From NCBI GenBank assembly GCA_951812755.1, contig OX638329.1, positions 4,348,522 through 4,412,521 on the forward strand: a DNA stretch of 64,000 nucleotides, given 5' to 3'. The notes beneath the pieces are model-generated. The model did not search any database. It was given only the letters and a program-made list of their open reading frames with translations, and had not been told where the DNA came from. Positions 54,549 to 63,221 of this stretch are shown one piece after another (the stretch's first letter is position 1; each line of letters opens with the position of its first letter). The translations under genes were made by a program, and so were the position numbers. Source of the DNA: an uncultured Latescibacterota bacterium. Lineage in GTDB: Bacteria > Latescibacterota > UBA2968.

Positions 54549-55772
54549 ATGAAACTCAACCGCGACGAATTCTTGGAAACCGGCTACCTCATCGTCAAAG
54601 AAGCCGTGCCACGCGACAAAATCGAACGCGTCCGGCAGGCGTACGAAACGCTCGTTGACCGCCAGCGCGAAAACTGGAAGGCAGAGCGTACGGAAAATGA
54701 TCCACCTGGAGGCGTATGGGAAACAGCGCCGCAACCTCGCCTGCAACTCTCAAGACAGCCGCTCGTCAATCAGATTGACCGAGAGACCGCGCCAGCAGTC
54801 GAAGTATGGCTCGAGGAGAACATCCACGGAGTCAGCACAGAGCTTCTAAACGTAGCGGACGGAGCCGTCACAGAAATGATGATGATGTGTAATCCCGTCA
54901 GAGATCACGGCCCGGCAAAGTGGCACCGCGATCTCCATCCGATAGACACAGCACCGCTCCAGGGCTATATCGACGACATCCTCGAAGGAGGTCCGCGTTA
55001 CGTCCAGTGGAACATCCCGCTCTACGACGACAGCGTCCTCTGGGTGATACCGGGTAGCCATCTCCGACTGAACACCCCCGAAGAAAACGAACTATTGTTG
55101 GCAGACCCCTGCCGCCCACTACCCAATGGCGTACAAACCCACCTCGAAGCCGGTGACGGCGTCGTCTATATACTCCCGATCCTCCACTGGGGCAGCAACT
55201 ACAGCCCCAAAATGCGGCGAACCATCCACGGTGGCTTCTCGACCCACACTTCAATTGACGACCTCTCGTTTACCGACCACATCTCTCCGCAGGCGCAGGA
55301 GGCGTTCGCGCGCTGGAACGACCACAGCGACCAGATGAAGCAGCATACGGAAGATGCACTGAGAGCCGTTCTCGCTGGCGACGGCAGTGCGTATCTCAGC
55401 GCCCTGGACCGCCTCCACCCGGAGCGAGCCGGAAAAGGCAGAATGCTGTCAACCGTATTCCTCTGCAAAGCGGCACTTGCGATTCGGCTGCAAAAAGATC
55501 CCCCGCTTCGGGGCATTGCCGAAGACCTCCAACGCCGCGTTCTCGGAAAACATCCCATCACGCTCAACTGGGGACCGAAGTTCGCCAATCAATTCACCTC
55601 TGATGAAGCTCGCTTGCTCTGGGATCGCTTCAGCCCACTCGAAGCACTGCTCCAATCGGACGAGGAACACTTTGTGCCGGGCTTTCAGTCCATCCCTATG
55701 AAGCACTATTTCAACGAAATGCCCGCGGACTATGACACGGCGGACTTCATCGCCAGTTGGACGGAACAGTAG
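54549..55772 (+). CDS. Phytanoyl-CoA dioxygenase family protein (PhyH 3), long form
   Basis: A 407-residue 2-oxoglutarate/iron oxygenase. H-x-D is in AKWHRDLHPIDT, VLWVIPGSHLRLN is the signature strand, the distal His lies in VYILPILHWGSNYS, and RRTIHGGF carries the cosubstrate Arg. Typical members have 250-300 residues; here about 130 residues follow the core, rich in helix. An ATG at 54528 overlaps the previous gene and could be used. Confidence 0.87.
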   Translation: MKLNRDEFLETGYLIVKEAVPRDKIERVRQAYETLVDRQRENWKAERTENDPPGGVWETAPQPRLQLSRQPLVNQIDRETAPAVEVWLEENIHGVSTELLNVADGAVTEMMMMCNPVRDHGPAKWHRDLHPIDTAPLQGYIDDILEGGPRYVQWNIPLYDDSVLWVIPGSHLRLNTPEENELLLADPCRPLPNGVQTHLEAGDGVVYILPILHWGSNYSPKMRRTIHGGFSTHTSIDDLSFTDHISPQAQEAFARWNDHSDQMKQHTEDALRAVLAGDGSAYLSALDRLHPERAGKGRMLSTVFLCKAALAIRLQKDPPLRGIAEDLQRRVLGKHPITLNWGPKFANQFTSDEARLLWDRFSPLEALLQSDEEHFVPGFQSIPMKHYFNEMPADYDTADFIASWTEQ

Positions 55773-55794
55773 TTCCACCTCGCAGGAGACTTTC

Positions 55795-56784
55795 ATGCCC
55801 GTTTATATTCCCGAAGACGCCAGGCGTATAATGCCCAATTTGTTGCGCGACTTTGCTACCGAAGCATTGCTCAAAGTCCATTTGTCCGATGGCGATGCCG
55901 CGTTGATCGCGCGCTATCTGGTAGAGGTGGATTTGCGCGGCGTGGCCTCACACGGCACGCGACAGTTACGGCGGTATGTGGCTGAGTTTCGAGAAGGGCG
56001 TATTAACCCACAGCCCGAAATTGCCCAAATCATGGACGCCCCTTCAATGGCGATTTTTGACGGCGACGGCGGTGCGGGTTACCTCGTGGCAACGCGGGCA
56101 ACAGAGGCAGTTATTGAAAAGGCGAAAACAAATGGCATTGCCGTTGCGAGCACGCGCAATCACGGGCATGTGGGTAGCGCGGGAATTTATGCAAGGCTGG
56201 CACTAACACGCGATCTGGCGACCTTTTGCGTGGCAGGAGGAATCGCCTGGACAAAACCGACGCGCCCCGATGCAACGGTATGGGATGCGATGTCTGCCCC
56301 TCCGATGTGTTTTGGCATACCAACGGCGGAAGGCCCGCCTTTTGTGCTGGACATGAATGCGAACATGTTGAAAGACCGCAGCAAACTCGCCGAAGCATTG
56401 CAGACATTTCCAGATTTTATTTTCAAAAGTTTGGGAATGCGATTTACATCGTGGTTCCTGGCGGGTATTCTATCGGGCACAGCGACACCTGAATCGCACA
56501 AACCAAAATTTTCAAGCGCTACGCGGGGATTTATGATTGTGGCGATTGATGTGGCGCGGTTAGGCGATCTGGAGGCTTATAAGGCAGAAATCTCTCGCAT
56601 CTTGCGCGAAAGCCGGTCACTGAACCCCATGCCGGGACTGGCAAGTGCCGAAGTCCCCGGCAGTTTGGAATGGCAACGCGAACAAGAACGCGAGCAAAGC
56701 GGTATCCCGCTAACCGAAGAACATCTCGACATGTTGCAACACATTGCCACAGAGATCAATGTACCTATTCCCTGGGAGTCATAA
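55795..56784 (+). CDS. Ldh family (malate/L-lactate dehydrogenase type 2) oxidoreductase
   Basis: A 329-residue Ldh_2-fold protein after a GCAGGAGAC ribosome site. VEVDLRGVASHGTRQLRRYV supplies the catalytic S-H-G, and NHGHVGSAGIYARLAL the cofactor region. It is shorter than usual (about 340-360): the G-K-G-Y-G-L cofactor-binding stretch of classic members is not visible and the middle is replaced by FPDFIFKSLGMRFTSWFLAG. Activity on a 2-hydroxyacid is thus uncertain. Confidence 0.8.
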   Translation: MPVYIPEDARRIMPNLLRDFATEALLKVHLSDGDAALIARYLVEVDLRGVASHGTRQLRRYVAEFREGRINPQPEIAQIMDAPSMAIFDGDGGAGYLVATRATEAVIEKAKTNGIAVASTRNHGHVGSAGIYARLALTRDLATFCVAGGIAWTKPTRPDATVWDAMSAPPMCFGIPTAEGPPFVLDMNANMLKDRSKLAEALQTFPDFIFKSLGMRFTSWFLAGILSGTATPESHKPKFSSATRGFMIVAIDVARLGDLEAYKAEISRILRESRSLNPMPGLASAEVPGSLEWQREQEREQSGIPLTEEHLDMLQHIATEINVPIPWES

Positions 56785-57285
56785 ATGGACAACCCAAATT
56801 TCATCGAAATTCAGCAATTTCGACAGGGCTGGCTATTGGCTCTTGTACTTGTACCTTGCATCTCAGCTTTGATCTATATAGGGTTCACGGTATTTCGGAA
56901 CTGGCCAATGTCTGGCACCAAGATGCTCATTTATGGTGCCATTGCGCTGGCTCTGGTATTGGTACCGGTGTTTATGCTTTCGATAAAGATGGTAACTGAA
57001 GTCAAAAATGACGCCATTCACATCCGATTCTTTCCGCTAAAGAGAGAGGTAATCCCATTCTCAGAAATTGCAAAATGCACTGCCAGACAGTACAGCCCCA
57101 TCAAAGAATACGGTGGATGGGGGATTCGATATGGGGCTAAAGGAATGACTTATAATATAAGCGGGGATCATGGCGTACAATTGGAATTAGCCAATGGAAA
57201 GCGATTATTGATTGGCTCTCAGCGATCCGAAGAACTGGCAAAAACAATTCGTTTCAAAACCTTTACAAAAGAGGAGGAAGGATGA
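56785..57285 (+). CDS. DUF6141 family membrane protein
   Basis: A 166-residue protein with two transmembrane helices (about residues 17-38 and 46-67) and a cytoplasmic PH-like beta domain. The hallmark TVFRNWPMSG, TEVKNDAIHIRFFPLKR, EYGGWGIRYGAKGMTYNISG and GKRLLIGSQRSEELA match DUF6141. It starts directly after the Ldh stop (ATAA) and overlaps the PhoD gene by four bases. Function unknown. Confidence 0.82.
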   Translation: MDNPNFIEIQQFRQGWLLALVLVPCISALIYIGFTVFRNWPMSGTKMLIYGAIALALVLVPVFMLSIKMVTEVKNDAIHIRFFPLKREVIPFSEIAKCTARQYSPIKEYGGWGIRYGAKGMTYNISGDHGVQLELANGKRLLIGSQRSEELAKTIRFKTFTKEEEG

Positions 57286-58625
57286 AAATTTTGACCCTGA
57301 TGATACTGATGCTTGTTCCAACGCGGATGATGGCGGCAGAACTACTTGCAGGCCCAATGATAAGCCACACGACGACATCATCGGCGATAATCTGGATTGA
57401 AACAGACGCGCCAGCGAAGGTCACAGTAGATTACTGGACACAGACGGGCAGAGCAATGACGATCACCCGTGCAGCAGTAGAAACGATGACCTCAGAAAGC
57501 TATCCCCACACTGGCACGGTGACACTGAACGGACTTGTGCAGAACACGAGGGTTCACTACGCGATTTCGGTAAACGGGAAACAGGTACGAGCACTGGTTC
57601 CCCAGGTCTTCCGCACAATGCCCGCGAGGCAGCCGCGGCGAAATGATTCAACCTACGTCGCGGATTTTTCAGTCGGATTCGGATCCTGTCTAAACCCGGG
57701 AACACAGCCCATGCAACCTGCTTTTTCAGAAGTCTTACAGCACCGCCCAAACGCATTCCTCTTTATTGGCGACATCAACTACATGCCGGGACGATCCAGT
57801 CACTACGGCGAGGATCCGGATCCAGTCCGCTATGCAATGGCGGGATATCATCGAGAAGTGCGACATGTGCCGGAGATCAGAGCACTAATGGCGACAACGC
57901 CCAGCTATGGGATCTGGGACGACCACGACTATGGCCCCAATAACTCTGATCGGACCTTCTCCTATCGGGAAGAGACCCTGGAACTGTACCGACGATATTG
58001 GCCAAACTCAGGCGGAGGCACTTCCCAAACGAAGGGTATTTTCCACAAGTTCCGAATCGCCGATGTCGAGTTCTTCATGCTCGACGATCGCTACCATCGA
58101 GACCCGAACGAAGCAGAGGACCGCAAGACAATGTTCGGCCAGGGCCAGATCGATTGGTTGAAAGCATCCCTGAAGGCGAGTACGGCGACGTTCAAAGTGA
58201 TCGCCAACGGAAATAGCATGGTCGTTGACTTCAAGGGACGTGGCGAGCGCTGGGACAACTTCAGTACAGAGCGAGATGACTTCCTGAAATGGATGTTTGC
58301 CCAAGGCATCACCGGTGTCGTCTTCATCGCAGGCGATTGGCATGTCGGGACACTCAACCGCCTCTATCGCGAGGGCCAAGACACCTATCCCCTCTTTGAA
58401 TTGCTCAGTTCCAACGCCGCTGTCAGGACAGATCCAATCGTTCAGAGACCCCGCTCGGGCTGGCGAGGAAACCCACAGAGTATCGCAACAGTCTATCCCG
58501 GTTTCAACTTCGGGCTGCTCGGTTTCTCAGGCCCCAAAGGCAACCGCGAGTTAAACATGAAAATCGTCGATAAAGATGGGAACGTACAGATCAAATACGT
58601 GTTGGGGGAAAATGATCTGAGGTAA
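57282..58625 (+). CDS. PhoD-like alkaline phosphatase/phosphodiesterase
   Basis: A 447-residue exported enzyme with a signal peptide (residues 1-19). A beta-sandwich of about 120 residues (GPMISHTTTSSAIIWIETDA) precedes the metallophosphatase domain: SVGFGSCLNPG, FLFIGDINYMPGR, TTPSYGIWDDHDYGPNNSDR and FIAGDWHVGTLN are the metal-ligand motifs of PhoD. It likely releases phosphate or alcohol groups from phosphodiesters outside the cytoplasm. Confidence 0.9.
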   Translation: MKILTLMILMLVPTRMMAAELLAGPMISHTTTSSAIIWIETDAPAKVTVDYWTQTGRAMTITRAAVETMTSESYPHTGTVTLNGLVQNTRVHYAISVNGKQVRALVPQVFRTMPARQPRRNDSTYVADFSVGFGSCLNPGTQPMQPAFSEVLQHRPNAFLFIGDINYMPGRSSHYGEDPDPVRYAMAGYHREVRHVPEIRALMATTPSYGIWDDHDYGPNNSDRTFSYREETLELYRRYWPNSGGGTSQTKGIFHKFRIADVEFFMLDDRYHRDPNEAEDRKTMFGQGQIDWLKASLKASTATFKVIANGNSMVVDFKGRGERWDNFSTERDDFLKWMFAQGITGVVFIAGDWHVGTLNRLYREGQDTYPLFELLSSNAAVRTDPIVQRPRSGWRGNPQSIATVYPGFNFGLLGFSGPKGNRELNMKIVDKDGNVQIKYVLGENDLR

Positions 58626-58655
58626 ATAGCGTGAGGTTCGCTTGAGGTATCTATT

Positions 58656-59111
58656 ATGAACTTGCGAAATGCAGCCAAAGCTCTGATCCAGAGAGGCGAC
58701 AAAATTCTCGTTACCGAGAATATCGATGACAAAGGCCTTTGGTACATTCTGCCAGGGGGAGGCATGGAATCTGGAAAAGAGACACTTATAGATGCTCTCA
58801 AGCGAGAATGCCAGGAAGAAATAGGTGCAAATGTCGCAGTTGAAGATTTAAAATTTATTCGAGAATATATCACTGACAATCACACCGACTCCCGGACAAA
58901 GGGGGGCCATTTAATTGACTTCATCTTCCGATGTTCCGTTGATGAAGAATATAATGCCTCCAAAGCCCCAGCGGGAGATCCGATGCAGGTTGGGGTAAAA
59001 TGGATGAGCATTAGTGAACTCAAGAACCTGAGATTCTATCCTAAGCCCTTACTCGATTATCTTGACTCTGGAACCGGATCACCTCCCATATACCTGGGAG
59101 ATATTACCTGA
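58656..59111 (+). CDS. NUDIX hydrolase
   Basis: A 151-residue NUDIX protein with a complete box: LPGGGMESGKETLIDALKRE, then CQEEIGA. It is not closely related to the NUDIX protein at 31920. The carboxy part VGVKWMSISELKNLRFYPKP is the common end of the MutT-like group. Substrate could be a nucleoside triphosphate or dinucleotide. Ends 37 bases before the orphan HigA. Confidence 0.88.
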   Translation: MNLRNAAKALIQRGDKILVTENIDDKGLWYILPGGGMESGKETLIDALKRECQEEIGANVAVEDLKFIREYITDNHTDSRTKGGHLIDFIFRCSVDEEYNASKAPAGDPMQVGVKWMSISELKNLRFYPKPLLDYLDSGTGSPPIYLGDIT

Positions 59112-59148
59112 CAGAGTCACAGGAGATGATTATCATTGGGGTGAGACC

Positions 59149-59448
59149 ATGACCAAACGCGATTTTCCACCAATCCATCCAGGTGAAATCCTGTTCGAGG
59201 ATTTTCTCAAGCCCCTGCAGATCAGTCAACATCATTTGGCTCAGGCAATCAGTGTGCCACCGCGTCACATCAATGAAATTGTGCATGGTAAACGAGAGAT
59301 CACGGCAGACACGGCTTTACGGCTGGGTCGTTTTTTTGGGATGGAAGCACAATTCTGGATGAATCTTCAAACGCGGTATGAACTCGAAACGACGCTTGAA
59401 GCCTTAGCTGACAGACTGGATCAAGAAGTCCAGATGCATCCGGTATAG
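59149..59448 (+). CDS. HigA-type antitoxin, without adjacent toxin
   Basis: A 99-residue XRE helix-turn-helix protein: HPGEILFEDFLKPLQISQHH, then LAQAISVPPRHINEIVHGKR and FWMNLQTRYELE. No higB lies upstream, but the codons just before its ATG read TGDDYHWGE, recalling the D-Y-H end of HigB, so the toxin may have been lost. It could still repress promoters. Start is ATG 59149, since the longer open frame runs through the NUDIX gene. Confidence 0.87.
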   Translation: MTKRDFPPIHPGEILFEDFLKPLQISQHHLAQAISVPPRHINEIVHGKREITADTALRLGRFFGMEAQFWMNLQTRYELETTLEALADRLDQEVQMHPV

Positions 59449-59471
59449 CGGATGTAACAGGCGAGAAAGAA

Positions 59472-60245
59472 ATGAGCATTAATCAAACCGACATCAAGCG
59501 ATTTCAGGCCGATGGTCTTGTGACCTTGTCGCCGGGTTTTCCTCGTGCATTGCTCAATGCAGCGAATGAGGCCATTGACGCAATTGATGACGCTGATTTC
59601 TTTCCCGAAGGGCGAGGGGATGCCTTTGGATGGTATAAAGGCGATGTCCTGCAACCCGAACTATTGAGACTTGTCTGTGATCCTTTTTTCGAGCGCGTTT
59701 CCAGGACGATCTTGCGTACTGAGGCCGTCGAACTGACGTTGGTATCTCTGCGCGTGACAAAACCCAGGCCCAATGCGCAGGCAGAACGCGAGCCAGAACA
59801 CGTTGATTTCAAATGGGGAACTACCTCTACCCAGATTACGCCCGTTACCATGCCCAGTAGCTTTTTCGTGTGGCTAACCGATGTCCAGGCCGACAACTGC
59901 CCATTGTACTACCGCCCTGGCAGTCACTTGCAGGTAATGCGCTACATGGACGATCATCCACACGACAACAATGACGAACTCAAGCAAATACCACCCGATC
60001 TCGAGTACGCAGATCCCATCCCAGTTTTTGCAAAACAGGGACAGGCCTCCCTGATCTCAGGCCCAGTCGTCCACGGCGGATCGGTGACACCAGGAAATCA
60101 AGATCGCAGACTTCTGGTGATCGAATTCAGAGCAAAAGGCACTACATTCCCTCTGTATGCTCAGTTAGCAGAACAAAGCCAAAGGCATCTGCGGGAACTA
60201 AAAAACCATCTGCCAGCTAATAAACTCCATCTCCTTCCTGAGTAA
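59472..60245 (+). CDS. Phytanoyl-CoA dioxygenase family protein (PhyH 4)
   Basis: A 257-residue 2-oxoglutarate/iron oxygenase. The first ligands are probably EHVDF (H-x-D), followed by CPLYYRPGSHLQVM and GPVVHGGSVTPG with the distal His; RRLLVIEF supplies an Arg. The H-x-D lies in a more acidic context (EREPEHVDFKWG) than in the others, so the assignment is somewhat less sure. It starts 23 bases after the orphan HigA gene. Confidence 0.82.
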   Translation: MSINQTDIKRFQADGLVTLSPGFPRALLNAANEAIDAIDDADFFPEGRGDAFGWYKGDVLQPELLRLVCDPFFERVSRTILRTEAVELTLVSLRVTKPRPNAQAEREPEHVDFKWGTTSTQITPVTMPSSFFVWLTDVQADNCPLYYRPGSHLQVMRYMDDHPHDNNDELKQIPPDLEYADPIPVFAKQGQASLISGPVVHGGSVTPGNQDRRLLVIEFRAKGTTFPLYAQLAEQSQRHLRELKNHLPANKLHLLPE

Positions 60246-60295
60246 ACGACCACAAATATTAACCGAAACCACCTCAGCAAGAAGGACGCCTCCCC

Positions 60296-61249
60296 ATGAA
60301 AGCCGTCTGGGCTATCGACCGACTCAGAACCGATACCGAACGCGAACAAGCTGTCGATTTTGTGGCTGACATTGGCTGCAACATGCTTATTACCAATAGC
60401 GCCACCTCCGAAATGGTCGCGCGAGCCAATAAACGGAATATTCAGATCATCGCCACTGTCTTCCCCTATTCCGACGACGACTTTGAAAATGCCCATCCGC
60501 ATTGCCTTCAGAAAATGCGCGAATTCGAATACAAAGTCTCGGACGCCATCGCCGGACAACCCTGGTTCCGGTTGCACGGAGAGAGCTACCGCTGGCAATC
60601 GTTCGTCTTACCGAGAACGCTCCTCTGTTTCGAGCACTCCGAATCGCAGGCCGAACTCAAAAAGCGGGTTGAGCGCGCCCTCGACATCGCCGACGGGATC
60701 GCCCTCGACGGCTTTGGTTTTGCCAACTACTACGCCTGTTTCTGCGACCGCTGTGAAACCCTCCGTAAAGAAGCACGCGCGCAAACCCCCGACCTGTCCG
60801 ACATCGAAATCATGGGCAAAGTCTCCACGCAAACACTCATTGACGTTCATCGCCTCCTCTACGATCACGCTAAATCCATAGATCCCAATGCCATTGTCAC
60901 TAACCACGTCTGGCCGCACTTCCTTCCCGACGAGTACATTGGTGCCAAATACAAACTCGACTATTGCACACAGACCATCTCCTGGTTTTATCCCCCCGAA
61001 TGGCGACTCGAACGCGTTGAAATGGAAGCCGCCGAAATGAAGCGTCTGGAAAATCCAGAGATCAACCGCTTTGTCCCCTTCATCGGCATCCACGACCTGC
61101 CCGGCTTCGTGCGCACGCCCGAACGCCTTGCCAGGGAGATAGAAATCGCCCTGAAATACGGCGGCGGCAATCTCGTCATCTCTCGCTTGAACACTCTGCA
61201 GAAGTACCCGGGACTCGCCAGAGCAGCAAGAGACGCACTCAAGGAATGA
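60296..61249 (+). CDS. Putative glycosidase-like TIM-barrel protein
   Basis: A 317-residue protein with (beta/alpha)-barrel strand patterns: VWAIDRLRTDTEREQAVDFV, NIQIIATVFP, ADGIALDGFGFANYYACFCD with the CxxC-like pair CFCDRC, and DPNAIVTNHVWPHFLP. It resembles hypothetical GHL-type glycoside hydrolases. No signal peptide. The Asp of LDGFG is a candidate catalytic acid; identity of substrate is unknown. Confidence 0.7.
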   Translation: MKAVWAIDRLRTDTEREQAVDFVADIGCNMLITNSATSEMVARANKRNIQIIATVFPYSDDDFENAHPHCLQKMREFEYKVSDAIAGQPWFRLHGESYRWQSFVLPRTLLCFEHSESQAELKKRVERALDIADGIALDGFGFANYYACFCDRCETLRKEARAQTPDLSDIEIMGKVSTQTLIDVHRLLYDHAKSIDPNAIVTNHVWPHFLPDEYIGAKYKLDYCTQTISWFYPPEWRLERVEMEAAEMKRLENPEINRFVPFIGIHDLPGFVRTPERLAREIEIALKYGGGNLVISRLNTLQKYPGLARAARDALKE

Positions 61250-61289
61250 GGGAACGCGCCATCACTTTGAAATTAAGGAGCCGATCACA

Positions 61290-61799
61290 ATCATAATCCG
61301 AGAACCTTCTAAAGACGACGCCAGAGGCCTGGCCGAGGTCCACGTCCGATCATGGCAGGCTGCGTACAAGGGGCAAGTGCCCGACGACTTTCTCGACAGT
61401 TTGTCTATTGACCGCAGAGAGAAGGATTGGCGCCAACTTCTGAGATCTCCTTCAAATAAAGTACTCGTAGCCGAAGCAGAGCAAAGAATCGTTGCATTCA
61501 GCAGCTTCGGTCCCGTACGTGATGAAGGACTGGATAAAAACTCCGTTGGCGAAGTCTATGCAATCTACGCCCTTGAAGAATTCTGGGATTGTGGCATTGG
61601 TCAAAGACTGATGGAGGCTTCTCTCGCAGTCCTTCGTGAAATGGATTGCTCAACAGTAAAAGTCTGGGTCCTCGATACCAACCAGAGGGCGATTTCCTTC
61701 TATCAAAAATTCGGATTCACTGCGGAGGACATACAAAAAGTGGAAGCCCGTGGAGGGGTTGAACTCAGAGAAATCCGATACAGCCTGAGTATGGTCTGA
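61290..61799 (+). CDS. GNAT family N-acetyltransferase with non-standard start
   Basis: A 169-residue GNAT. The full domain is recovered only if translation begins at ATC 61290 or ATA 61293, nine or twelve bases after AAGGAG (61275-61280); it then reads IIREPSKDDARGLAEVHVRS. Later motifs are YAIYALEEFWDCGIGQRLME (acetyl-CoA loop) and FYQKFGF. The first standard in-frame start, GTG 61377, would remove strand 1. Substrate unknown. Confidence 0.8.
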   Translation: MIIREPSKDDARGLAEVHVRSWQAAYKGQVPDDFLDSLSIDRREKDWRQLLRSPSNKVLVAEAEQRIVAFSSFGPVRDEGLDKNSVGEVYAIYALEEFWDCGIGQRLMEASLAVLREMDCSTVKVWVLDTNQRAISFYQKFGFTAEDIQKVEARGGVELREIRYSLSMV

Positions 61800-61816
61800 A
61801 ATCCAAAGGAGGAATC

Positions 61817-62173
61817 GTGCCACAGAAACACAGTACAATACGCAATGGTAAACAGCTCGTGTGGTACACCGAAAAACTCTGGAACCAGTCCAGAGATCTT
61901 TCTCCATTTGAAATTGAAATATCATCGATCAAAGAATTAGACAAAGACTGCTGGTTTGGGCAAAAAAAACCTACCCTCAGAGAGATCGCGCGACATTGTA
62001 AAAAAATTAACAACGCTTCCTTAAAATATCCTATCATTCTAAATGCAGATGGCTCGCTCATGGATGGTGGCCATCGCCTGTGCAAAGCGATCCTTCAAGG
62101 CCGTAAAACGATAAAAGCTGTCCAATTCACATCCATGCCCGAACCAGACGAAATTCATGAGTTGGACCCCTGA
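61817..62173 (+). CDS. ParB-like domain protein
   Basis: A 118-residue protein with a GTG start four bases after AGGAGG. The second half, YPIILNADGSLMDGGHRLCK followed by AILQGRKTIKAVQF, is a ParB/sulfiredoxin-fold core, with G-G-H-R-L at the position where such proteins bind nucleotide. No helix-turn-helix follows, so it is not a chromosome-partition ParB. Standalone ParB-like proteins may be small enzymes; role unknown. Confidence 0.75.
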   Translation: MPQKHSTIRNGKQLVWYTEKLWNQSRDLSPFEIEISSIKELDKDCWFGQKKPTLREIARHCKKINNASLKYPIILNADGSLMDGGHRLCKAILQGRKTIKAVQFTSMPEPDEIHELDP

Positions 62174-62201
62174 CGCGGGTCCTAACGCATTCAAAAAATG
62201 A

Positions 62202-62226
62202 CATCGCTTTGAGCCTTCAAGCGATG
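62202..62226 (+). terminator. Stem-loop after the ParB-like gene
   Basis: CATCGCTT at 62202-62209 pairs perfectly with AAGCGATG at 62219-62226 across a nine-base loop. No T run follows, so it may be a rho-dependent or processing element rather than a standard terminator. Confidence 0.4.
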
Positions 62227-62310
62227 ATAGGGATTTCGCGCTTGTCCAAACAGCGTAGAAATCGTATAAAACAACAATAAAAGGGTAATCACTAAAGAGA
62301 GGACTACCGT

Positions 62311-63204
62311 ATGGCAATGATTGACATGAAGCAAATCGAGGCGCCGGAGGATGCGACAGCTTTGTTGCAGAATCCTGAGGCGCTTCGAGAACAGGCAAAG
62401 GAGAACGGGTATCTGTTCTTTCGCAACCTGCTCAATCCCACACGTGTACTCGAGGTTCGGCACCAGATTCTCGACGTCTGCCGGGATCACGGGTGGCTGG
62501 CAGATGGCTCTGAACTGACGGCAGGCATTGCAAATCTCGACATTCAGGTCGTCGAGAGCAGAGATCCGCGCTGGCAAGCGTTTTATGAAGATGTTCTGAA
62601 AATTCGAGACTTTCACGCACTGGCACTCGAACCCCCTCTGATTCGGGCGTTTGAAGTTCTATTCGGCGAACAGGTGCTGCCGCACAGCCGAAATATCTGC
62701 CGCCTTGTCTTCCCCAATACGAATACCCATTCGACCCCGCCGCATCAGGACAATTACTTCATCGGAGGATCGGACGAGACCTGGACAGCATGGATTCCCT
62801 GCGGTGACTGTCCAGAAGGACTCGGTGGACTCGCTGTCGCCAGTAGATCGCACCGGCGCGGTAAACTGGAGACATTCGAAGGCGTGGGACCGGGAGGCCG
62901 TCAGGTTCCCGTCGAAGAGGATTCCGTCTGGGTCGGTGGCGACTATATGTGCGGTGACGTCATTATTCTACACAGCCTGACGATTCATCAAGGACGAGAT
63001 AACGAGTCGGCAGACCGTCTGCGACTTTCATCTGATTACCGATATCAACCGCGAAGCCATCCGGTTCGAGATGATTCGCTACAGCCGCACATGAATTGGC
63101 TGACATGGGAAGATGTATATGAAAAATGGGATACGAGCGACCCGGTGAAATATTACTGGCAAAAATGGGACCTGAATATTGTTCCGAGAGAAGTGCATGT
63201 CTAA
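62311..63204 (+). CDS. Phytanoyl-CoA dioxygenase family protein (PhyH 5)
   Basis: A 297-residue oxygenase. H-x-D is in TPPHQDNYFIGG, LGGLAVASRSHRRGKL is the signature strand, and the distal His lies in DVIILHSLTIHQGRDN with Arg at DRLRLSSDYRYQP. The amino part NGYLFFRNLLNPTRVLEVRH is usual for PhyH proteins. It is followed after 17 bases by a partial unknown gene in the same orientation. Confidence 0.9.
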   Translation: MAMIDMKQIEAPEDATALLQNPEALREQAKENGYLFFRNLLNPTRVLEVRHQILDVCRDHGWLADGSELTAGIANLDIQVVESRDPRWQAFYEDVLKIRDFHALALEPPLIRAFEVLFGEQVLPHSRNICRLVFPNTNTHSTPPHQDNYFIGGSDETWTAWIPCGDCPEGLGGLAVASRSHRRGKLETFEGVGPGGRQVPVEEDSVWVGGDYMCGDVIILHSLTIHQGRDNESADRLRLSSDYRYQPRSHPVRDDSLQPHMNWLTWEDVYEKWDTSDPVKYYWQKWDLNIVPREVHV

Positions 63205-63221
63205 AAGAGGGATAAACACCG

